A DNA stretch of 64,000 bases from contig NZ_CP058595.1 in the NCBI RefSeq assembly GCF_013402795.1, forward strand, positions 965,501-1,029,500, read 5' to 3'. Both the position numbers and the translations under genes were made by a program. This stretch comes from Costertonia aggregata. Lineage in GTDB: Bacteria; Bacteroidota; Bacteroidia; Flavobacteriales; Flavobacteriaceae. This document shows, in pieces, positions 25,782 through 35,287 of the stretch (the first letter of the stretch is position 1; every line of letters begins with the position of its first letter). The notes under the pieces were generated by a model that worked only from the letters and a program-made list of their open reading frames with translations, was not told the origin of the DNA and did not search any database.

Positions 25782-28700
25782 ATGAAAAAGGCTCAATGTA
25801 AAAAAACCAAACCTGTAGGATCATTCATTATGTTGGTCTTCCTGTTCTTAGCCTTGGTCAGTTTTTCGGCCTCAGGACAGGATAGAATAATTACGGGCAA
25901 GGTCACTTCAACGAACGGAGAACCATTGCCTGGTGCTAATGTGCTGGCAAAAGGCACTACAATAGGGGTTATGACCGATTTTGACGGAAACTATAGTTTG
26001 CAGGTACCCGAAAATACCAACACTCTGGTATTCTCATATATTGGTTTTACTGAAAAAGAAATTAGTATTAATGAAAGGGCGGTTATTAATATCAGTCTAG
26101 AGGAAGACACTGCCGAACTTGACGAAGTGGTAGTTATAGGTTACGGTACTAGAAACCGTGAAGATCTAACGGGTGCCGTTTCAACTATTCAGGCCAAGAG
26201 TATCCAAGAACAACCCATTACCTCTTTTGAACAAGCGCTTTCCGGTCAGGTTTCGGGGGTTCAGTTACGCCAAAACGGGGCTCCGGGGGGAGGACCCGAA
26301 GTATTGATTAGAGGTGTTGCCTCTACGGGTGATAACAATGCTCCTTTATACGTGGTCGACGGAATTCCCCTTGGGAACGTTAACAGCCAACGTGATAATT
26401 TCGTGCTTAGCTCCATAGACCCGAATAGCATTGAATCTATCAGTGTACTAAAGGATGCCTCGGCAAAGGCCGTATATGGTTCCAGAGCATCCAACGGTGT
26501 TGTGGTGATTACCACCAAGCGAGGAAGAATAGGAAAACCGACCATTACGTTTGGTACCTCAACGGGCTTTCAGACCGTTCCCGAATTTGAACAACCCAAC
26601 GTATTGAATGCCGAAGAGTTAAGACGATACAGAATAGAATATTATCAAGACAGGCGTTTTGCACTGGGTAGTTTAGGCCAAGGGGAAATAAATGAGTTAG
26701 ACCGTTTGATTACTTTGGGCGATTTGGGAGAAGGTACCAATTGGTTTGATGAGATTACCCGAAGTGCTCCGATTTCGGAATACAATATCGGTATCAACGG
26801 CGGCACCGAAAATGTGCGTTACAATGTGTCAACGAACTATACCAACCAAGATGGTACATTGATCAATACCAATTTTAAAAGGTATAGCGTACGTGCCAAT
26901 CTTGATATCAATGTAACGGACCGTATTCGATTTGGATTGAACCTGGCACCCACCCAGACTACTGCCACGGGAGGACGAACGGATGCCGGTAATGAGAACT
27001 TCAATATTTTTGCTGCTGTACCGCTATCACGGTGGACCGACCCCTCTGCTCCTGTATTCCGGGAAGACGGAACGTTGACCAATGTTGCCAATGGAGATTT
27101 GATCGAATTCTACAACGTGAACCCCGTATATCTACTGACCGCAAGGGAAGATGACCGAAGAACCAACCAACTATTGGCAGGTTCGTTCATAGAAGTGGAT
27201 ATTTTGAAGGGGTTGACTGCTAGAACCTTTGGGTCTATTCAATATACCGATAGGAGAAATACATCCTTTGAACCCTCTGATTTTCCGGGTAATCGTGCCT
27301 TGACCCCAAATTTATCAGGTACCAGGCAAGCTCGGGCCAGTATCAGTGAGTTTACCAATTTCAATTGGATCTGGGAAAACACATTGAATTACTCCACTAC
27401 CATTGCAGAAGACCATCGAATCGATGTTTTGGCGGGTTTTACCATGGAAAACAGACGTTTCGACAATACCATCATCAATGCCGTGAATATAATTGATGAA
27501 TCAATTACAATTCCGGATTCAAACAATACCGATCCCGAAAATGTGGACAATTTTACGGGCAGGGGCCAAGCAGGGGAAAATAGCCTGGTCTCGCTGATAG
27601 GCAGATTGGATTATGCCTATAAAAACAGATATTATGTAACGGGCACCATTCGCCGAGACGGTTCTTCAAAATTTGGGGCCAATACCCGATATGGAAACTT
27701 TCCCTCGGTGGCCGCGGCATGGCGAATATCCAATGAACCTTTTTGGGCGGGCATCAAAAATACAGTCTCAGAATTCAAGCTTGAGGGAGGTTACGGTATC
27801 AGTGGTAGCAATGCCAATATCGACAATTTTCAGGCACAAGGAAGAATTACAAGCGGGCCAGATTATGTCTTTGATGGCCAACTTGCACCGGGTAGTGCCG
27901 TTTCAGAGCTCCCTAATTCCTTGTTGACTTGGGAAGAGGCGAAAGAACTCAATTTAGGTCTGGACCTCGGATTTTTAAACAATAAGATATTCCTGGGAGT
28001 AGATTACTACGATATCGAAACGGAAGGATTTCTTTCAGGACTCCCGTTACCGAGAACCTCAGGTTTTAATAACATCTTGACCAATTTGGGAAGCATTGAG
28101 AACAAAGGCTTTGAGGTAGAGCTCAAATTAATCAATGTTTTCGATGGAAAGGATTTTCAATGGGATGCTAATTTCAACTTTACCCGTAACAGAAGTGAAG
28201 TACTGGAACTTGCTGCGGAAGCAGGGTTTATCAGACGAGGCGCCATCGCAAGACAGTTCACCGAAACCGCTATTGGTGAAGAAGTGGGTCTATATCGAGG
28301 TTTTAATGTAACCGGACTGTTCACGCAAGCAGAGATCGACGACCCAAATGTACCTAAATATCCAGGAGCGGTCGAGGGGTCTCTCAAATATCAGGATGGC
28401 AATGGTGACGGAGAACTCGGGGATGAGGAAGATTTTGTGATCATTGGCAATCCCAACCCTGATTTTGTCTACGGGATGGTGCATAATTTTCGCTACAAAG
28501 CTTTGGACATGAGTGTCATCTTTACCGGGGTGGTAGGCCAACAAATATTCAATGGTACCAATCAGTTCAATGGTAACCAAGACGGTGTGTTCAATTTAGA
28601 TAGAAGGCAATTGACCCGTTGGCGGCCCGGTGATGACCCCAATACAAAAACGATACCGGGTACGGCAAGCGATTTAAGCAGGCAACGTTTCCGCTTACCG

Positions 28701-28964
28701 AACTCCCTTTCTGTGGATGATGCTGACTATCTCTGGGTGAGAAACATTACCCTTGGTTACAATATCAGTGGTGAGGCAGTCGGCAATGTTTTCAAAAATG
28801 CCAGAATATATACCAGTATTCAGAACCCCTTCCTTTTTACGGAATACGACCTGGGCAACCCGGAAATAAACCGTTCGGGCGATACGGCTTTAGTGAGAAA
28901 CGTGAACTATGGAGCCTATCCTGTATCAAGGATTTATACGTTGGGTGTAAATATTACATTTTAA
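25782..28964 (+). CDS. susC: SusC-like TonB-dependent outer-membrane glycan importer
   Basis: A 1060-residue receptor. The ATG at 25782 was chosen because it directly precedes a signal peptide (about 12-34, IMLVFLFLALVSFSASGQ); a TTG 20 codons earlier adds a non-signal leader. Domains in order: CarboxypepD-regulatory-like domain (about 35-110, GEPLPGANVLAKGTT, FDGNYSLQVP), a SusC-type plug beginning DEVVVIGYGT with YVVDGIPLGNVN and SVLKDASAKAVYGSRASNG (about 115-245), then the C-terminal barrel ending in VSRIYTLGVNITF. Pairs with SusD 10 bp downstream for TonB-driven import of oligosaccharides. Confidence 0.95.
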   Translation: MKKAQCKKTKPVGSFIMLVFLFLALVSFSASGQDRIITGKVTSTNGEPLPGANVLAKGTTIGVMTDFDGNYSLQVPENTNTLVFSYIGFTEKEISINERAVINISLEEDTAELDEVVVIGYGTRNREDLTGAVSTIQAKSIQEQPITSFEQALSGQVSGVQLRQNGAPGGGPEVLIRGVASTGDNNAPLYVVDGIPLGNVNSQRDNFVLSSIDPNSIESISVLKDASAKAVYGSRASNGVVVITTKRGRIGKPTITFGTSTGFQTVPEFEQPNVLNAEELRRYRIEYYQDRRFALGSLGQGEINELDRLITLGDLGEGTNWFDEITRSAPISEYNIGINGGTENVRYNVSTNYTNQDGTLINTNFKRYSVRANLDINVTDRIRFGLNLAPTQTTATGGRTDAGNENFNIFAAVPLSRWTDPSAPVFREDGTLTNVANGDLIEFYNVNPVYLLTAREDDRRTNQLLAGSFIEVDILKGLTARTFGSIQYTDRRNTSFEPSDFPGNRALTPNLSGTRQARASISEFTNFNWIWENTLNYSTTIAEDHRIDVLAGFTMENRRFDNTIINAVNIIDESITIPDSNNTDPENVDNFTGRGQAGENSLVSLIGRLDYAYKNRYYVTGTIRRDGSSKFGANTRYGNFPSVAAAWRISNEPFWAGIKNTVSEFKLEGGYGISGSNANIDNFQAQGRITSGPDYVFDGQLAPGSAVSELPNSLLTWEEAKELNLGLDLGFLNNKIFLGVDYYDIETEGFLSGLPLPRTSGFNNILTNLGSIENKGFEVELKLINVFDGKDFQWDANFNFTRNRSEVLELAAEAGFIRRGAIARQFTETAIGEEVGLYRGFNVTGLFTQAEIDDPNVPKYPGAVEGSLKYQDGNGDGELGDEEDFVIIGNPNPDFVYGMVHNFRYKALDMSVIFTGVVGQQIFNGTNQFNGNQDGVFNLDRRQLTRWRPGDDPNTKTIPGTASDLSRQRFRLPNSLSVDDADYLWVRNITLGYNISGEAVGNVFKNARIYTSIQNPFLFTEYDLGNPEINRSGDTALVRNVNYGAYPVSRIYTLGVNITF

Positions 28965-28974
28965 AAACACTGTG

Positions 28975-30450
28975 ATGAAAAACAAGACGATATTATCAAT
29001 TTTACTAGTGACCACTGTATTCATTTTCGTGGGTTGTGATGATTTTTTAGATGAAGCTCCTGAAACCTTTCAGACCCCTCAGAATTTTTTCGAGACCGAG
29101 GCTCAAATCAACGAGGCAATAGCCGGAATATACAATACCAATCGAGGATTAATGAGCGTGGGTGGGGAGCATTGGCGATTCGGCGAGAACCGTTCCGATA
29201 ACAGCAGTTTTCAGTTCAATCCTGCTGACAGAGGGGGCATAAACAACGAGGAAATTGATTTATTTTTGATGCTTTCGGCAAACCCCAATCTTGGCGATTA
29301 TTGGAATGCAAACTATTCCGGCATTTCCAGGGCCAACTTTGCTTTGGAAAATATCGATGGCGTTTCGTTTAACAACGAGGCCTTAAAGGAGGTGCGTCGG
29401 GGAGAAATTTTATTCTTGCGCAGCTGGTTTTATTTCAATTTGGTACAACTTTTTGGAGATGTACCCTTTGTGACTTCTGCCGGTGACACTCCCGATGAGA
29501 TTTTATCCGATGAGTTTTTGGTCAGGGCTCCTGCAGACCAAGTGTACACCAACATCTTGGCAGATACACAAGAGGCCATTAATCTGTTACCTAATACTGG
29601 AGATACGGAAAGTGGGAGGGCCACCCTCGGAGCCGCATTGATGCTAAAGGCAAAAATGCACATGGCCTTGCAAGAGTTTCAAGCCGCTCAGGCATTGTTA
29701 GAACAAATGCAAAGTCTGGGGTATTCTTTACAGGCCGACTATGCGAGTATTTTTGCACCTGATAACAAGAACAACAGTGAAATGGTGTTTGAAATACAAT
29801 ATTCCTTTGCATTGGGTCAAGGTTCGGACTTCATAACGAATTTCGTGCCTTTCAATAGCAACAATGACATTTTGGGGGACAATGGTCCCGCAGGATCTCG
29901 GGGAGGACAAAACCAGCCCACCCAAAGCCTCATTGATCTGTATGATGCGGACGATGCCCGTTTTCTCCACAATATCTCTTTTTATGATGATGGAACATCG
30001 GTGGAACCTTGGATGAGCAAATTCAATTTTGGTTTTGAGGCCGTAGGGCCTAACACGCAAGATGTCAATTTTCCGATGTTTCGCTACGCTGATGCTCTGT
30101 TAATGTTGGCCGAATGCTACGAAGAGACGGGTGGCGGCGACCCCATTCCCTTGTTGGTACAGGTAAGGAGTCGATCTATGCCTGACCCAAGCTTGAGTGT
30201 AGAGGAAACATCTGATTTGGAACAGACCATTGCCGACGAACGGCGTAGGGAATTGGCTTTTGAAAACCACCGATGGTTCGATTTACTACGAACGGGAAAG
30301 GCCGTTGAGGTAATGACCGCCCATGGGGCAGAACAGAAAGCACAAAAACCTACAGTCCCGGCCGAAGCATATACCAATATCAGAACGGTTTTGGGCATCC
30401 CCTTCGGCCAAGTCGAGGAATTTGGTTTTACCCAAAATGAAGGTTGGTAG
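28975..30450 (+). CDS. susD: SusD-like surface glycan-binding lipoprotein
   Basis: A 491-residue RagB/SusD protein that caps the SusC barrel outside the cell. A signal ends in the lipobox FVGC (about residue 22). Family features are ETEAQINEAIAGIYN (about 44), FLRSWFYFNLVQLFGDVPFV (about 146), the TPR-like region around LMLKAKMHMALQEFQ and the RagB C-terminal block ERRRELAFENHRWFDLLRTG (about 424). The ATG follows a GTG; both are possible. It starts 10 bp after susC and is clearly cotranscribed. Confidence 0.94.
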   Translation: MKNKTILSILLVTTVFIFVGCDDFLDEAPETFQTPQNFFETEAQINEAIAGIYNTNRGLMSVGGEHWRFGENRSDNSSFQFNPADRGGINNEEIDLFLMLSANPNLGDYWNANYSGISRANFALENIDGVSFNNEALKEVRRGEILFLRSWFYFNLVQLFGDVPFVTSAGDTPDEILSDEFLVRAPADQVYTNILADTQEAINLLPNTGDTESGRATLGAALMLKAKMHMALQEFQAAQALLEQMQSLGYSLQADYASIFAPDNKNNSEMVFEIQYSFALGQGSDFITNFVPFNSNNDILGDNGPAGSRGGQNQPTQSLIDLYDADDARFLHNISFYDDGTSVEPWMSKFNFGFEAVGPNTQDVNFPMFRYADALLMLAECYEETGGGDPIPLLVQVRSRSMPDPSLSVEETSDLEQTIADERRRELAFENHRWFDLLRTGKAVEVMTAHGAEQKAQKPTVPAEAYTNIRTVLGIPFGQVEEFGFTQNEGW

Positions 30451-30509
30451 TGAATGAGTTCAATAGTATATGCCAATTTTGTTTATCAACTAGTAAAAAA
30501 TGTAACGAT

Positions 30510-32300
30510 ATGAAGACCAAACTGAATACCGCGTTACTTGTATTTTCAATCCTGTCCATGGTTGTTTTGGTCGGATGTAATGAAGATGAAGTGACCGCAG
30601 AAACACCATACACGTTGTTTACCTTTAATGTGGTCGACCTTACGGTGACTTTCAGAAATGCAACAGTAGACAATCCTGAGAATTACAGCTGGGATTTTGG
30701 TGATGGGCAAACATCAACCGAAGAGAACCCAACCCACACCTATCAAGAAGGAGGTACGTACACCGTTGTTTTAACGGCCAATAATAGTTCAGGGGAAGAC
30801 CAATTTGAAAGGATAGTTACGGTTACCGAACCTGTAGCACCGCTACCACCTGTAGTTTTTGAATCATTTGATAGTTATACCGCTGACGCTACCTTGGAAG
30901 GACAAGGTAATGTCGGACAAGGGTGGGCGGGAGCCTGGACAAAACTGACCGGAGACGATGTAAATGTGATGTCGGACGGTATTGTAAACAACACCATTGC
31001 AGCGGTTACCTCTGGAAATTCCCTGGTATTGGATGCGAGTGGTACCAATACGCGCTATAAGCGAAATTTCGAAACGCCATATTTGGACAATGGAAATACA
31101 TACTGGTTCGCCTTTCAGGCAGAGTTCGCCAATACCGACCTCGATGGTGGTGAAGTACAGGTTATGTTGGTAGATAACAATGGGGAAAATTTTGGAGCAG
31201 GTGGCGGGGATGGCCAGTTTTTGGGTATTGGTAAAACAATTAACCCAGGTGCCCTAGGTATTATGACTTTTGGTCCTTTTAACAATGTTGAAGCTACAAC
31301 AGCTACTGCGGATGGTCCATTATGGCTGGTCGCCAAAATCGAGACCAATGGAAACGCTGACCCAGAAGTAGTCCGGTTATTTGTCAACCCTACTCCAGGT
31401 ACCGAACCTATTGACGGTACAGAGGCAGTGATATTCAATGCTCCTGAACTCAACGATGGCTGGCGAGGAATCGGTTTTAAGTACAGTGGAGGCAATGCTT
31501 CAATGGTTAAAATCGATGATATTTATGTCGGTAATACATACCAAGACGTCACACCCCTGAACTACGTAGATCTTCCACCGGCGGTCTTTGAATCGTTCGA
31601 TAGTTATACCGTTGATACAACTGTTGAAGGTCAAGGTGCAGCTGGGGACGGATGGCTAGGTGCTTGGACAAGATTATCGGGGGGTGATGTAAATGTAGTA
31701 TCAGGAGGTGTTCAAAACAATACCCTTGATGTGGAAACAACTGGAAATTCCTTACTCTTGGATGCAAGTGTTGGTGCTTCTCGCTACAAGCGGGGACTAT
31801 CGGAACCATTTCTAGATGATGGGCGTACCTACTGGTTTGCCTTCCAGGCTGAGTTTAACGGTGCGACTGATGATACAGGAGAATTGGTGGTCATGCTGGT
31901 CGATAACGATGCGGAAAACTTTGGTGGGGGTGGGCCCAACGGTCAATTTTTGGGCATCGGTAAAACCATCAGCTCTGGTGCGCCGCTCGGCATAATGACA
32001 TTTGGACCTTTTAATAATGTCGACGCAACAGACGTATCAGTAGAGGACGGTCCGCTATGGGTGGTTGCCAAGATTGAAACCAACGGTACGGCAGACCCTG
32101 ACTTGGTGAGGGTTTTTGTCAATCCGACCCCAGGTACAACACCTGTTGACGGCACCGAGGCCGTATCGTTTGCTGCCCCTGAATTGAACGGTGGCTGGGA
32201 GAGCGTTGGTTTCAAATTTAGCGGAGGTGCTACGACAGCTAGAATTGACGATATTTACTTAGGGTATCGCTTTGCAGATGTGACCCCAGCAAACTATTAG
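30510..32300 (+). CDS. PKD-domain surface lipoprotein with a duplicated ~240-residue binding domain
   Basis: A 596-residue protein; ATG at 30510 precedes a signal with lipobox VLVGC (about residue 22), while a TTG 22 codons earlier was rejected. Residues ~35-108 are a PKD domain (YSWDFGDGQTS). Two tandem copies of an unnamed domain follow, from about 30846 to 31563 and 31575 to 32297; each starts VFESFDSYT and ends with IDDIY plus TPxNY. Shared blocks include YWFAFQAEF, GQFLGIGKTI and FVNPTPGT. As third gene after susCD it fits a surface glycan-binding protein. The repeated domain looks beta-rich (jelly-roll type), which is an inference. Confidence 0.82.
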   Translation: MKTKLNTALLVFSILSMVVLVGCNEDEVTAETPYTLFTFNVVDLTVTFRNATVDNPENYSWDFGDGQTSTEENPTHTYQEGGTYTVVLTANNSSGEDQFERIVTVTEPVAPLPPVVFESFDSYTADATLEGQGNVGQGWAGAWTKLTGDDVNVMSDGIVNNTIAAVTSGNSLVLDASGTNTRYKRNFETPYLDNGNTYWFAFQAEFANTDLDGGEVQVMLVDNNGENFGAGGGDGQFLGIGKTINPGALGIMTFGPFNNVEATTATADGPLWLVAKIETNGNADPEVVRLFVNPTPGTEPIDGTEAVIFNAPELNDGWRGIGFKYSGGNASMVKIDDIYVGNTYQDVTPLNYVDLPPAVFESFDSYTVDTTVEGQGAAGDGWLGAWTRLSGGDVNVVSGGVQNNTLDVETTGNSLLLDASVGASRYKRGLSEPFLDDGRTYWFAFQAEFNGATDDTGELVVMLVDNDAENFGGGGPNGQFLGIGKTISSGAPLGIMTFGPFNNVDATDVSVEDGPLWVVAKIETNGTADPDLVRVFVNPTPGTTPVDGTEAVSFAAPELNGGWESVGFKFSGGATTARIDDIYLGYRFADVTPANY

Positions 32301-32451
32301 GAAATGTGGAAGCGCATACCAAGAATATTGATGGGTTACTTAAGAATCCATGACAGATTTGGTTCTGAAAAAACCTAAGAATGGTAGCAATACGCACGAT
32401 AAATTGGCCATTTTTGAAAAATAGAATTTGAGTTAGTTAATTTTAATTTCT

Positions 32452-32490
32452 GGCGGTATATTGTTACAACAGACATACCGCCTTTTACTT
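32452..32490 (+). terminator. Hairpin GGCGGTAT/ATACCGCC with T-rich tail, terminator after the susCD unit
   Basis: GGCGGTAT (32452-32459) pairs perfectly with ATACCGCC (32475-32482) across a 15-base loop, followed by TTTTACTT. It lies 151 bp past the stop of the PKD protein and just before the rhamnosidase start. It could instead be an operator dyad, since a perfect -7 box follows immediately. Partial termination controlling downstream enzymes is also possible. Confidence 0.6.
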
Positions 32491-32493
32491 TTG
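32486..32493 (+). promoter_or_regulatory. Possible -7 box (TACTTTTG) just before the rhamnosidase start
   Basis: Perfect TAnnTTTG match ending 4 bp before the ATG at 32498. A TTG at 32461-32463 is 22 bp upstream as a -33 candidate. A promoter here would give an almost leaderless message, so it may be coincidental. Confidence 0.3.
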
Positions 32494-32497
32494 CAAA

Positions 32498-34816
32498 ATG
32501 TTAAAACCGACCTTTTTTTTCTATTTAATGATGTATATGCTACTATGGTCATGTCTTGACAATAGTGACGTTGAAAGAAAAAAGTTGTTGTCTACAAGTA
32601 ATAAATGGAATGCGAATTGGATAGTACCCACTACACAAAACGATACGGTCAACGTATGGAATAGTTACCGTAAAACGTTTCAAATCAATAGTAAAGTGGA
32701 TAATGCCGTGGCTAAAATCGCTGTTGATTCCAAGTATTGGCTTTGGATCAACGGAGACAGAGTCGTGTTTGAAGGAGGTCTTAAGCGAGGTCCAACCCCA
32801 AAAGATAGTTATTACGATTTCGTTGATATAGCGAAATATCTAAAAAAAGGCGAAAATACAATCGCAATTTTGACTTGGTATTTTGGTAAAGAGGGATTTT
32901 CCCATAAAAACAGTGGGCAACCTGGGTTATTCTTTGAGGTAAGAGAAAATAATCTTGAAATATTCTCCGATGCTTCTTGGAAAGCATGGCAACATCCTGC
33001 CTTCGGCCAAACTGATGGCCCCCATCCCAATTACCGTTTACCTGAATCGAACATTCGGTTTGATGCTCAAAAGGGAGGTTTTGATTTCGTCGAATACGGT
33101 TATGACGATAGCAAACAACCCAATGCAAAAGTTTTGAAATCCCCACCCACTGCACCTTGGAACGAATTGATCGTACGACCCATTCCCCAATGGAAGGATT
33201 TTGGTCTAAAATCCTATGAAAATAAAATAGATCTACCCTTTATTTCTGAAGGCGATACTCTTAAAATGAGATTGCCGTATAATGCCCAAGTACATCCATA
33301 TTTAGAAGTAGAGGCAGAAGCGGGCCAAAAAATAGATATTCGCACCGATAACTACCTGGGTGGTGGAGCACTAAATGTAAGATCAGAGTATATCACCACA
33401 ATCGGTCGAGAATCCTATGAAAATTTGGGTTGGATGAACGGTCACAAAGTGCACTACTATATCCCAAAGGGAATACAGATTATCGATTTGAAGTATCGAG
33501 AAACGGGATATGATACTGAATTCTCGGGAAGTTTTACCTGCGACAAGGATTTTTACAATCGTTTGTGGAAAAAATCGTTGCGAACACTCTATGTGACCAT
33601 GCGTGACAATTATATGGATTGTCCAGATCGTGAGCGTGCCCAATGGTGGGGCGATGCCGTTCTCGAAAGTGGGGAAGCCTTTTATGCACTTTCCCCCAGT
33701 AGCCATTTGTTGGCGAAAAAAGGCATTTTAGAACTGATGTACTGGCAACGAGAAGATAGCACCATCTATTCCCCTGTACCGGCCGGAAACTGGCATAACG
33801 AACTGCCTACACAAATGCTTTCAAGTATTGGGACATACGGGTTTTGGAACTATTATTGGCACACGGGCGACAAGGAAACACTGGAAAAGGTTTATGACAA
33901 GATGGGGAAATATCTGGCCCTGTGGAAACTTAAAGACAATGGCACCGTCCAGATTAGAAAAGGCGGGTGGACCTGGGGCGATTGGGGCGAGAACAAGGAT
34001 ATGCCCCTGCTTTTCAACACCCAATATTACATGGCCTTGGACAGCTATGCGAGAATGTCGGAACTTTTGGACAGGGTTCCCACAACGGATAGCTTAACGG
34101 CAGTAATGGCCCAATTTAAAAAAGACTTCAACCAAATCTATTGGAACGGCAAAGCCTATCGTTCATCGGAATATAAAGGAAAAACCGACGATCGCTCGCA
34201 GGGTCTGGCGGTAGTTGCAGGTTTGGCCGACCAAGATAAATATCAAGCTATTTATAAAGTGTTGCAGAAAGAAAAACACGCTAGCCCCTACATGGAGAAA
34301 TACGTACTCGAAGCGTTGTTCCAAATGGGCTATCCTGAATTTGCCTTGCAACGGATGCAGGAACGCTTTTCCAAAATGGTGAACCACCCGACCATTACCA
34401 CTCTTTGGGAAGGCTGGGGCATTGGATCCGAAGGTTATGGAGGGGGCACCATTAATCATGCTTGGAGTGGCGGGGGACTAACCCTGCTTTCACAATATGT
34501 TGCCGGAATATATCCTACCTCAGCGGGTTATGAAACTTTTAAGATAAAACCGCAGTTAGGGTTTTTAAAAGAGATCAACGCAGTGGTGCCCAGTATAAAG
34601 GGCAATATATCGGTAAAAATAGATGTGAATGAAGGTTTTTTAATGGAGCTCTCGGTACCAAAGAACACAAAGGCAGAGGTATATATTTCCCGTACGTTCG
34701 GTAAACCCCAATTGAATGGTAAGGCAGTTACCTACAAAGAAAGCGATACCCATTACGTACTCTGGATAATACCCGGCAATCATCGGATAAATGCAGCAGG
34801 GGAAAACAAAAAATAA
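32498..34816 (+). CDS. GH78-type alpha-L-rhamnosidase lipoprotein
   Basis: A 772-residue enzyme that removes terminal alpha-L-rhamnose. Its signal ends in LLWSC (about residue 19), predicting lipidation. N-terminal beta domains (about 40-330) bear WLWINGDRVVFEGGLKRGP; the (alpha/alpha)6 barrel contains the family hallmark YMDCPDRERAQWWGDA (about 372-387), YSPVPAGNWHNELP, GWTWGDWG (about 490) and LWEGWGIGSEGYGGGTINHAW (split: LWEGWG about 630, NHAWSGG about 647). Catalytic acid/base candidates lie in the DRER region and the WEGWG glutamate. Released rhamnose would feed the rhaDE operon nearby. Confidence 0.9.
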   Translation: MLKPTFFFYLMMYMLLWSCLDNSDVERKKLLSTSNKWNANWIVPTTQNDTVNVWNSYRKTFQINSKVDNAVAKIAVDSKYWLWINGDRVVFEGGLKRGPTPKDSYYDFVDIAKYLKKGENTIAILTWYFGKEGFSHKNSGQPGLFFEVRENNLEIFSDASWKAWQHPAFGQTDGPHPNYRLPESNIRFDAQKGGFDFVEYGYDDSKQPNAKVLKSPPTAPWNELIVRPIPQWKDFGLKSYENKIDLPFISEGDTLKMRLPYNAQVHPYLEVEAEAGQKIDIRTDNYLGGGALNVRSEYITTIGRESYENLGWMNGHKVHYYIPKGIQIIDLKYRETGYDTEFSGSFTCDKDFYNRLWKKSLRTLYVTMRDNYMDCPDRERAQWWGDAVLESGEAFYALSPSSHLLAKKGILELMYWQREDSTIYSPVPAGNWHNELPTQMLSSIGTYGFWNYYWHTGDKETLEKVYDKMGKYLALWKLKDNGTVQIRKGGWTWGDWGENKDMPLLFNTQYYMALDSYARMSELLDRVPTTDSLTAVMAQFKKDFNQIYWNGKAYRSSEYKGKTDDRSQGLAVVAGLADQDKYQAIYKVLQKEKHASPYMEKYVLEALFQMGYPEFALQRMQERFSKMVNHPTITTLWEGWGIGSEGYGGGTINHAWSGGGLTLLSQYVAGIYPTSAGYETFKIKPQLGFLKEINAVVPSIKGNISVKIDVNEGFLMELSVPKNTKAEVYISRTFGKPQLNGKAVTYKESDTHYVLWIIPGNHRINAAGENKK

Positions 34817-34820
34817 AAAA

Positions 34821-35198
34821 ATGGACACATCGCTAAAAATAGGATTGTTTGGATCAGGGTTGGATACTTATTGGACACAATTTGACGGATTTTTGGAACA
34901 TCTTTTTGGCTATCAGAGAGAAGTTGCAAAAAATATAAAAGACAAGGGAGTGGAGGTCATCAATTGCGATGTATTGTACAATCATACCAATGCCAATGCC
35001 GCGGCAGCGCTTTTCAATATAAAAGAGGTGAGCTGTATTCTTTTATTTGATTCTACCTATTCACTATCGCACAATGTGATTCCATTAGTCCCTTTTGAAA
35101 ATAAATTATCTGTTCATTGTTCTATTTTTTTTTCTTCAGCAAGCTCTGGGGTATTGTTATCGAGAAATGGAAGGGGTGTTAGCAAAAAAACATCCTAA
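34821..35198 (+). pseudogene. Truncated arabinose/fucose-isomerase-family gene
   Basis: The first ~90 residues (LKIGLFGSGLDTYWTQFDGF ... SYSLSHNVIPLV-type end) match the N-terminus of the L-arabinose/L-fucose isomerase-related family seen in sugar loci, which is normally 450-500 residues. After about 35092 similarity stops and the frame runs on for ~35 unrelated residues to a stop. No C-terminal half is found in any frame before the sulfatase at 35288. It begins 4 bp after the rhamnosidase stop, showing it was once part of this operon. The lost catalytic half makes it non-functional as an isomerase. Confidence 0.75.
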
Positions 35199-35287
35199 TA
35201 CTAACGGTGAGATTGCAGGTCTTGGAAAGTGCCATAGCAATAATCAAAATTGGAAATCAAATAGCGAACATCAAAAAAAATTAGAAT

